A DNA stretch of 64,000 nt from Heliopora coerulea (lineage: Eukaryota; Cnidaria; Anthozoa; Scleralcyonacea; Helioporidae), in NCBI GenBank assembly GCA_030142905.1, contig JASJOG010000003.1:1920001-1984000 (forward strand). The letters are read 5' to 3'. A program made the translations under genes and the position numbers. This document shows, one piece after another, positions 56,151-64,000 of the stretch. The notes under the pieces are model-generated. The model made no database searches. It saw nothing but the letters and a program-made list of their open reading frames with translations, and was not told the DNA's origin. The first letter of the stretch is position 1, and the number at the start of each line of letters is the position of its first letter.

Positions 56151-57130
56151 TTAGACTAGGTCAGTTTCCCAGCAACCTTGGTCAAGGATATTATTAAATT
56201 CTCCGCTGAACTCACAATAATTACTGTATGTGGAAGGTATTTCCAAAACAGGTCCACAACTGTGGGCTATTGGTCTTCTGCCAGCACCTTCAGATTTTAT
56301 GAATGTGACCTGAATTTCATCAACAATCAAAATATCACTTGCAGTAGCAAACCTGAGAAACTGTGAAATTTTGTGATTGTCCAGTCCTCTAACATATCTC
56401 TGCAGAAATCTAAAAGCATCTCTCTCAGCATCTGAACTTGGGTTTGCATTTAACAACTTTAAGATCCCCTTGGTGGTGGGTTTTGCATGCTCATAAAAAG
56501 CTTCTATAGAAGACAGGGTCTGGAAATGTTGATAATTCTTTAACTTTTGCAGTATAGGTTGCCATGTTGCCATCATCAAATGAGGCTTTTGCATCAACTC
56601 TTGTTGACCAATTTCTGTGATCACAGAGTTAATGTTATCCTTCTTGACCACAGTTCGGCACTTGAATCTTTCCAGGAAACCCAGAAATTCTTCTTGATCC
56701 TCAATATTATCAGGAAAAGAATCTTTCACCTGGTACTCCCTTACTAACTCTTCCTCTGAATGTGATAGGTATTTCAAAAATGAATCCAGAACCATTGAAT
56801 CAGGAACCTCCTTTCCAAATAAGCAGAAAGACATGAAGGCCTTGGACAAATAGGTTGGGAAATAGGAAACCATTTCATATCCTTTATACTAGGATTCTGG
56901 CAACTGCTTCCCATTCATCAATGAAGTGATCATGTCGCATGAAAGGAACTCTCTCTCTTTCCCCTACGGTCATATCATTTGCAAACTGTTTCCAAAACAA
57001 AGTAAATACTTCTCAGGTTACTCCAGCTTCTGCTCCCATCTCAGCATCACCCTTGTCATTAAGGATGGTAAAAGTAAGCTGTGCACTCATGCACGAGCTG
57101 TCCTTAAAATGCTGAAGCATGTCTTTCTGA
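56151..57130 (-). pseudogene. HECT-domain-like protein of the IS3EU element, N-terminus missing
   Basis: The open part, 56873-56151, encodes 240 residues. Upstream pieces in compatible frames (TILNDKGDAEMGAEAG, VFTLFWKQFANDMTVGERER, DEWEAVARIL) extend it to about 57130 with a stop and an indel. HECT domains are E3 ubiquitin ligases that use a cysteine. The C-terminal block GRRPIAHSCGPVLEIPSTYS keeps the expected H-x-C...L-x-I/L-P arrangement, with the Cys codon at 56258-56256. It resembles G2E3-like HECT proteins. It is tail-to-tail with the transposase. Its 5' end is cut off next to the Tigger element. Confidence 0.7.
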
Positions 57131-57164
57131 ACAAATGATCATTTGCCGTTTTTGAATTTCCTTT

Positions 57165-58678
57165 CTATTCGAGAAAATCGAAAGCATCCTGCATTGAGGA
57201 TACTGCCGCTCGATACGATGATAGTTTTGGCGCTGCCGGGAGCTCTTCAACCTCATCATTACTGTCCTCGTGATTTTCTTCGCTTGCAGTGGTTGAATCG
57301 ATTTGTTCACGTCCTACTTGCCGAAAAAAGATGTCTTCCCAATTGTCTGGAAGTTCTTGACAAAATGGTGCATCACGATATCCATCAACCACTTGTCTCA
57401 ATGAAACTGCATTGTCTAAATTGGTTTCGTTTGCCAAGTCTTGAACTGCAACAAGTTTGCTTTCAAGATCTACAAATGAATCAACGTCATTGCCACTGGA
57501 ATCTACTGTATTCGTGTTTCCTTCGGAATCCAAGATACCTGCCTTGATGAAACACTTGACAACTGTTGTTTCGGAAACTTCATTCCACGCTATGGCCGTC
57601 CATCTAATTGCCTGAAGAATATCAACAGACTTGCATACTTCCGACGCAGAAATACACTCATCCACTTTACTGACAACGTGTGTAAGCAGGCGTTTATAAT
57701 ACTGGAGATTAAAAGCTTGAATAATACCGAGATCAAGTGGCTGCAGTCGGGATGTCGTGTTTTTGTCAAGAAGCCGATTTTGATTTGCTCATACATTTCA
57801 TCCAGGTCTTCAGGGTGGCAAGAGGCATTGTCTATAAACAAGAGAATTCTTTTGTTTTCTCGTCTCAGTCTCCGATTGAGTTTTGATAGAATTTCCATCA
57901 TGATGCTACCTTCCATCCAGGCTTTTGGTTGGTTGAAATATTGACACGGTAAGTTATCTAAATCTCGGATTGCTTTAAAACATCTTGGTCTTGCTGATTT
58001 TCCAATTACGATTGGCTTTTCTTTTCCACCATTAGCGTTGACAAAGAACGCACATGTAATCCTATACTTTGGCTTTTTTCCGCCGGTGCAATTCAGGGAA
58101 ACTTCGACCAGGGACTTGTTTGGAAGGGCTCTGAAAAACTGACCTGTTTCATCCATATTGCAGATATCGCGAGGTTCTCGTCCTTCCAAAATTTCCGGGA
58201 GTCTTTCCTTCCACGAATCTACTGTTTCTTCTCTAACATCCCCTGACTCTCCTGAAATGACCTTTGTCTTGATGCCGCATCTCTTTTTAAAACGATGCAG
58301 CCATCCGTTCGAAGCCATGAATTTCTCTTGTGGAACTTCTAGAACTTCTGCTATTTTTGTAGCCTTTTCTTGAAGCATTGGTCCTGTAATTGGAATGTTT
58401 TTTGATCTTGCTTTTCGAAACCAGTCGAGTAAAGCGTTGTCGATATCTTCATCCTGAGCACCTATTGACCGTTTGATAGTGCCTCTAACATTGGCCTCAT
58501 AGTCTTTAACAATCTCATCTTTCTTTAATAAGATGCTTTGAATCTGGATTTTCCCACAGTTAAAGTGCTCTGCAATTTTTCTTGCGCTGGCAGTAGGGTT
58601 CTTTTGCTTAAATATCACGACTTCGAAAAGTTTTTGTAAGTCAAGTTCCTGCCGTTTTCGTTTAGAATTTGAAGACAT
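57165..58678 (-). pseudogene. Tigger/pogo DDE transposase, one frameshift
   Basis: ATG at 58678. Domains are a psq-type helix-turn-helix (RKRQELDLQKLFEV to the KIAEHFNCGKIQIQ helix), a CENP-B-type DNA-binding domain (NGWLHRFKKRCGIK) and a DDE core. Acidic residues lie in CNMDETGQF, LLFIDNASCHP and, after the frameshift, RLQPLD. The shift is in an A-run (plus-strand T-run 57760-57764), one base short. The frame then continues from about 57760 to 57165 through VDECISASEVCKSVDILQAI and an acidic tail. Total length would be near 500 residues, normal for TIGD-type proteins. As with the IS3EU gene, the single homopolymer indel could be a sequencing error. Confidence 0.85.
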
Positions 58679-58885
58679 GATGACTGGTCAAAGTGCTTAT
58701 ACACAAAGCTGCGAAGCGTGTTCGGACAAAAGGTAATAAATCAGGAAAATCCTCGAGACATGTGTGAAAATTTCGCACTGATTGAATTGGGAAGAGTGTG
58801 AAATATGGATCGATGACAGATTCGGCGCTTTTCATAGCCTGCGCGTGCATACACTCGTATTTCCGCCGGTAACGTCGAAGGAGTC

Positions 58886-59311
58886 ATGTCGGGCTCGATG
58901 GAAAATATTTCTAGCACAAAAGTAATCAAAGTTCCTTCTTGGATAAGGGGATATCATTCTTACAAAGAATACTGGAGGATGAAGACTGATGAAGCTTTTG
59001 AACTAAAGCACGAACACGACAATGAACAAGACAAGAACGCTATTGCGGTGATTAATGAAGATGTCGTTGGTCACATTCCTAGGGCACTAGCTTCTACAAA
59101 TCATGGAAATTTGATAGTTCGCCATTTTTTAGCTAAGAGCGGCAGTAAAGCAGAAGCTAAAGTTATTGGAACAGCTGTCAATCGGGGCGGGGGATATGGA
59201 ATGGAGATGCCATGCATTTACAAGTTTATGCGGCAGGAAAAGAACATTGTTTTGCTAAGCAAATTGCTGGACATCCCAAATAACCTATCCGGTAGAGTCG
59301 AAACGGAATGA
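58886..59311 (+). CDS. HIRAN-domain protein (141 aa) carried in the Tigger element
   Basis: HIRAN domains bind DNA ends, for example the 3' end in HLTF. Residues about 18-115 form the domain: GYHSYKEYWRMKTDEAFELK, then EHDNEQDKNAIAVINEDVVG with the characteristic D-x-N/D-A-I-A-V and V-G-x-I/L-P-R signatures. The ORF is complete, from ATG to TGA, with AATAAA at 59405-59410. It starts 207 bp from the transposase start in the opposite direction, suggesting a shared promoter. It lies inside the right terminal repeat, so it moves with the element. Its role in transposition is unknown. Confidence 0.8.
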   Translation: MSGSMENISSTKVIKVPSWIRGYHSYKEYWRMKTDEAFELKHEHDNEQDKNAIAVINEDVVGHIPRALASTNHGNLIVRHFLAKSGSKAEAKVIGTAVNRGGGYGMEMPCIYKFMRQEKNIVLLSKLLDIPNNLSGRVETE

Positions 59312-59519
59312 GGCGAAAAGAGAACAGCAGAGGAAAGTAGCAGAAAGAAGGCAAGAAAAGGATAAAACGACCCGAAAACATATTTAATCACGTTCTGTCA
59401 GTTCAATAAAAAATTAAAATGAATATTGAAAAACGTTTAAGTGTTAATTATTTGCCGTATGTGTAATTGATCAAGATAATTATACACGGCATATCAGAAT
59501 TTGATATCAAAAATGGCAT

Positions 59520-59697
59520 TACTCAACACGTTCAGTGGTCGTATTAAACAGTAGGGGACATCAAAATATGGTCGTCGGTCGTATTGACGAGGTGGTCGTA
59601 TTAACGAGGTTTTCAGATAACAAAAAAAATCAGCTCTTATTTGGGGTAAAAAAAAGTGGTCGTATTAACGGGGTGGTCGTACGGCGGGGTTCCACTG
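59520..59697. repeat. Right terminal and subterminal repeats of the Tigger element
   Basis: Several GGTCGTATTAACG(A/G)GG units in direct order, ending GGGGTTCCACTG, then TA. These are likely transposase-binding sites. Confidence 0.75.
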
Positions 59698-61452
59698 TAT
59701 GAGCAGGCTAGATCTTCTCTTGTCATGATAAATAATGGAAAGAAAACTAACAAGGGAAAATTATCCAAAAAAAACAATGAAATTTGGAGTAGGTATCCTA
59801 TTCCTAAGCCACTTCCCTACAGTGCCTTCATTACAAAAGTCCAGAAAATTGATATTGGTGAGATAATTAATCTGAGAGATAGCATTTGTGTTGACCTCAG
59901 TGAAGATGAGCAAGTTGATGGGGGTATACAGAGATTTAGGACAGCTACTTCTTGTCTTAAGCAAATTTTACATTCAAACTGATGATATCAGGAAGGAAGG
60001 TGATAAACTTGTACGGTTTGGGCAGAATAAAGGTTTATTTAAGGTTGCTATTGGAGGCGATGGTGCACCTTTTGGCAAATGGGATGAGTCAACCTCTTGG
60101 TTGATAAGTTTTCTGAATGCTGGTTAAAGGGTAGCTAGTCCTAATGATAATTTTTTATTGTTTGGAGCTAATTGTAAGGATGATCATAAGGTGGTTGAAT
60201 TGTTCACCAAGCAGCTTATGAGTGACATTCAGAAAATTGAAAGCAAAGTGTACACTGTTCTTGATATCCAAGTTAGTTTTTCATTTGAGCTTGTACCTTC
60301 TGATATGAAATTTACTGCATTCCTTAATGGTGAACTCAGTAATGCTGCAACATACTTAAAAGCTTTGCTAATGTTTCACATTCTGACATTACTTCACTTA
60401 ATGCAAAATTTGGGGTATCCTCAACTTGTAAGTAGAAGCCATGGAGATATGAAGACAGACTTACAGTTGCTAAACAGGTCGCTCAGTTTAAGAAAGGACT
60501 GTCTAATAATGTTACAAAGAAGACTAACAGAACTAAAATAACAAAATTCATTGCTAGCAAGAACTCAAGGCAGGAATTCTTTCCACTAATTGGTAGGCTT
60601 TGTGATAAGGCTGTGGTTGAACCTCTACATTTGAAAAACAATGTTGTTCAGCATTTACACTCTCTAATCCTCAAAGTTGTTCTTTCAATCAGCTCTTCAC
60701 CTGCAAACCTCAGTAATCTTTCAGAATTGCCTCAGTCAAATCCAATGATGAGGTATTTAAAAACAATGGAATGTGATGTCAAAACTGGATGGTTGAAGAA
60801 ACAGCTTGCAAAATGGCTGATTGATGACAGGTCAAGGGATAAAGAGTTTTCATATAGGTTTACAGGGAAGGACTCAAAATTAATTTTGCAAGGCTTCATG
60901 TACCTGCTAAATGCCATCAGAGGAGATTCTCTTGATTTAAAATTGTTGTCTAAACTTATTTTTCTTTCTTTTGCATGTTTCTCTATGTATAGTTTAAGTG
61001 AAAAAAAACCTTCTTAATATCCCATCTTTAGCTAATGATTACTTTACTGCCATTATTCTGTTTAGTGGCAATGTATCTGCAACTGTGTAGAGTATTGGAA
61101 ACTTGGTTCCTGTTCACTCAAAATGGGTATATGAGAGATATGGGAAAGGTTTAGGAATTAATACTATGCAGGGGAGGGAAGCTAAGCATGCACAAATAGC
61201 AAGTTATGCAAAAATGCTCAGTATCAGCAGCGTTGGTTCCATGTCTTCAGACAAGATTACATTAGCAAGCTTTGGTTACCACTTCATCAGCCATCACTAT
61301 TAGTTTATCATCAGGCACAAGACTCTCTAATTCCTCCACAAGTTCTTAATGATAAACTTCACCATTGTTGTTGTGGCTTTGAAAATGAAGCAAGGAAAGA
61401 AATGCATTTTTACTGTGGTCATGATATAATGAGTGAGATAAAAAAAGCGTAG
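59698..61452 (+). pseudogene. Long decayed ORF of an unidentified transposon-like family
   Basis: A series of frames on one strand: YPIPKPLPYSAFITKVQKID, then LFKVAIGGDGAPFGKWDEST, LLFGANCKDDHKVVELFTKQ, FSFELVPSDMKFTAFLNGEL, EPLHLKNNVVQHL, YRFTGKDSKLILQGFMYLL and VPVHSKWVYERYGKGLGINT. It ends with a Cys/His-rich tail (HHCCCGFENE, then FYCGH) and TAG at 61450-61452. At least four frameshifts or stops occur. I have the impression of a repeated cnidarian protein family, but cannot name it. The GGDGAPFGKWD and LVPSDMKFTAFLNGEL blocks are the best search handles. Confidence 0.55.
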
Positions 61453-62553
61453 CAACAAGCAAACCAACCAAACTGTGCTTAAAGTATATGTCCTGATTGG
61501 CAACCATGAACTTAATGTCTTGTTTGAAAAAGTATATTGTGAAGTTAATTTAATTTGGATCGAAGAGGTAAAGTTGGAGGCTTTGTCACATTCTCATAAA
61601 AACTTAAACCTTCATTTGTATTATTTATACTGTATGTAACAAAATGCAATTTATATGGTTCTAGATACAGTCATAGTAGAACATAATTTCCACATTTTAC
61701 AACGTGAACAAAATTTGGTCTGTTTTAGCCAAGCAAATTTACCAATTCATAGTGTACATTTAAAAAAGGTGTTTAACATTTGATTTACCGTACTTGTTAA
61801 GCCAATGTAGAATTGTTTATTGGAGTCTGGCTACTTCAGTCAAGGTACATAAATTTGGATTTGATTACACATGGGCATTCAGATATTCAAATTGTAAACA
61901 ATCAACTTTTCTGAGCAAAATAAAGCATTGCCAGGTTAACCTGTAAGCCATTCCTGTGCTGGAAATATTTTACAATAAAGATTCCAGCACTTTAATACAG
62001 TAAAATTGCCTTGACATTTTAAAAGGTAAATGAGCCCTAGTACAAAATTTAAAACGTTCAGCTAAGAGATTATAATATATTGGAATGTACATCCAACTGT
62101 TATAGAATAGCATAGGTATAACTTTTAATGAAATATTAATAAAATTTAGTATAGGTAAATATCAACATGAAACAAGTATGTGTGGGCACAGCTAATTATT
62201 TTAAGTCATAAATACAGCATCATTATAAAATTTTACACAGACAATACAATGTATTGCAAGATAAAGCTGTAGGTAGTAATTATCATATATAGGGTGTTCT
62301 ATATCCAGCAGCTACAAAAATTCAGTTAGTCTTTTGTTAAAGACTTCTTCAATAGACACTCTAGATAGAAATTAAAAGTAAATTACCTTGACAGTACTTT
62401 GTCAATGTAAATCAGCATAAAATGTTCAGAAGGAGGTGTTTATGTCAAAAAAACAAACCTCTTCGCTTGTAAAACACCCTATATATAAAAAAGCTTTTGT
62501 TCTGTTTGAATTAATTTGATACAAAATATAAATAAAAGTTTTCCCTTAGTATA
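61453..62553 (+). other. Non-coding stretch with a possible small MITE
   Basis: AT-rich and without coding frames. The only structure I see is the short inverted repeat pair at 62283 and 62489. Confidence 0.6.
62283..62489. mobile_element. Possible 207-bp MITE
   Basis: Left TCATATATAGGGTGTTCTA and right, in reverse complement, TTATATATAGGGTGTTTTA form terminal inverted repeats of about 18 bp. No clear target duplication. Confidence 0.45.
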
Positions 62554-63175
62554 TCAATGTTGACTAATACCATACTGGTTCCAATACCCATAGTGTAAAT
62601 TCACCCTCAAATTTTCATCTTTCAACATATATACAAAAAACCCCATCTTCTCACTATTAACAACAACTTTTACATGACCCTTTCCTTCCTTAGGCTTTTT
62701 ATCAAACCCCCCACATTCAACAAATCTATTAAATAAAATTACAAGCCTTCTAAATTTTGTAAAATTTAAGGTAATGGTTTGCGAATCTTCATTAACTTCT
62801 AAACAATATCTTGACTCTCCCTGAATGGTTTTGTGAAGAAGATTGAAAACCTCCCGAGGTATGGCGAGATCCTAGCGAATTACCCAAGGATGAATTTTGC
62901 TCATTCTTGGCGTCAAACGTCGGTGAATTGCAGAATTTGTACACTGCATAATTCTTTCCAGAATGGGATACAACTTCCCTTGTTCGTACATTGGCCGATC
63001 TTGAAGACTGCCGTATTTAGCTTTAACCGCATCTTCAACTAACCGATCCAACCCTGCGAATGTACGAGATAAATCACGCAAATTGTATCAGTTCGAAGTC
63101 CTTTCCAGTAGATTTGATTTTTCACGCTCCAATGCCTTTTTAAGGCTGCTGATCACTTCGTTTCCTGTCGGATCT
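62554..63175 (-). pseudogene. Unrecognised decayed gene, about 200 codons with two internal stops
   Basis: One - strand frame runs from about 63175 to the TGA at 62556-62554, interrupted only by TGA and TAG codons. Its content is clearly protein-like: GNEVISSLKKALEREKSNLL, LSRTFAGLDRLVEDAVKAKY, PMYEQGKLYPILERIMQCTN, FTKFRRLVILFNRFVECGGF and VKVVVNSEKMGFFVYMLKDE. The second half looks like alternating strands. I do not know the family. The unbroken frame over 620 bp with two point-type stops suggests recent inactivation, or recoding of stops by splicing. Confidence 0.5.
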
Positions 63176-63269
63176 CAATTAGCCGCGATTTTGGATTCTA
63201 CCTAATTAGGGCTCATGGTTTTTGGGGTGTCCGCGAAAGTTGGCCCAATTTGGGGTGATAATTTCCAGT

Positions 63270-64000
63270 CGACTGGCAAAATTTTGGAGCAGGTGAGTAA
63301 ACTAAACACCTCAAACAGTGGAAAAAAGACTGTGGATGACAACGAAAGTGTCCGGCTGGAAAATCGAAACTGACGTCCAACGCCAATTGTGGCTTCACTC
63401 TTGCGTCCAGTAATTCGCTGGAGTTAGCGTTCCAGTTATAATGCAGTTCAGAACAGTTCAGTGGCCCAACCTGGTACCCAAGCCAGGTACATTTGGAAGG
63501 GGTTGGGCGAAGATGGCGGAATTTTAAAATGGCGCGGAACAAGTGGCCCCGGTAAAAAGACAAACTTAAAGGAACCCTATTGTTGGGTCGTTTTACCAAT
63601 TGGGGTCCAGTCCTTATTCACCATAGACTTTTTAAGCTTCAAACTCGAAGTTTATGCTAATTTGACCCAATTCCCAAGTTTTTTTTATCTAAAATTGGCT
63701 ATAAAAAAATTATTTTAAGAGAATACTAGATTGGAGATAAGTTCGACTAAGAGAAACTTTCCTTTTCTTCTGAAAAAGATAGACACTCTGACAGGGCACG
63801 CAATGTTCAGGACATTTGTTTTCAAAACAAAAGTGCTTTGATAGCGTTACCATGATCAGCAAATTTACAAAAATGGCAAATACCACGTAATTGACAAACT
63901 TAGGGGTTTATAGTAATCAATTTAAGACTTCTAACGTGTGTATACCTTTCGAAGTTCTCGTGGATTTCCTTTCACTGTTTCCCTGAAACAGCTCTAAATG
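63270..64000. repeat. About 712-bp interspersed repeat, copy 2, reaching the window edge
   Basis: Matches 42723-43438 from GCAAAATTTTGGAGCAGGTG to CCTGAAACAGCTCTAA. Copy 1 is followed by a LINE, so a LINE would be expected just beyond position 64000 if the repeat is its 5' region. A 15-bp stretch near 63470 is present here and absent from copy 1. Confidence 0.8.

Larger units (their letters stand above)
57165..59697 (-). mobile_element. Tigger-type transposon with two genes, left end missing
   Basis: The right end reads, in reverse complement, CAGTGGAACCCCGCCGTACG, followed by CGTTAATACGACCAC blocks, and is flanked by TA at 59698-59699. Subterminal GGTCGTATTAACG copies lie at 59530-59690. 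The transposase (-) and a HIRAN-domain gene (+) start 207 bp apart inside it. No left terminal repeat is visible before the IS3EU/HECT sequence at 57130, so that end is truncated or rearranged. Confidence 0.75.

Noticed and set aside
1..64000. CRISPR arrays, operons or other prokaryotic features
   Set aside because: The window is eukaryotic, with spliced exons throughout; no regularly spaced repeat array is present.

Overview
The window looks like animal nuclear DNA, most probably from a cnidarian such as a stony coral. The evidence is AT-rich sequence, a conserved gene split into many small GT-AG exons, and several metazoan transposon families packed together. The cnidarian assignment is inference from overall resemblance, not from a marker gene.

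Positions 1335-41899 hold one + strand gene, translation initiation factor eIF5B. I place 22 exons. They join in frame into 1141 codons plus a stop, from inside the charged N-terminal region to the conserved C-terminal tail. The first exon or exons lie beyond the left edge, roughly 80-100 residues by comparison with the human protein. All five GTPase motifs are present ([29 protein letters not shown]). A LINE remnant on the - strand occupies the left margin.

The eIF5B introns carry most of the mobile DNA. There are fold-back elements at 3884-4099, 4560-4890, 10603-11121 and 38729-39268, a tRNA-like SINE remnant at 14758-14828, and many microsatellites. One intron (20178-29604) holds a stack of nested insertions. 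A pogo/Tigger-type element with matching ends (20406-27474) contains a deleted Polinton/Maverick-like element with 126-bp terminal inverted repeats (21046-25840). That contains a DUF3504/Crypton-type tyrosine-recombinase unit (21174-24101). The unit contains an inverted array of tRNA-like sequences (about 21423-22180). A second copy of the recombinase unit, without the Polinton parts, sits in an earlier intron (15839-17431).

After eIF5B come a LINE reverse-transcriptase pseudogene (43440-44980) and then a tandem duplication of several kb. Each duplicate (45421-51025 and 51619-54165) carries a two-exon gene for a small, very hydrophobic membrane protein of 221 or 205 residues. The second duplicate lacks 3 kb of the first.

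From 54.4 kb to the end the window is almost entirely transposon. An IS3EU-type integrase-like transposase lies tail-to-tail with a HECT-domain-like gene. A Tigger transposase lies head-to-head with an intact HIRAN-domain gene, and both sit inside the Tigger right terminus. Next are a long decayed ORF of unknown family, an unrecognised decayed gene on the - strand, and a second copy of a 712-bp repeat that precedes the LINE at 43.4 kb.
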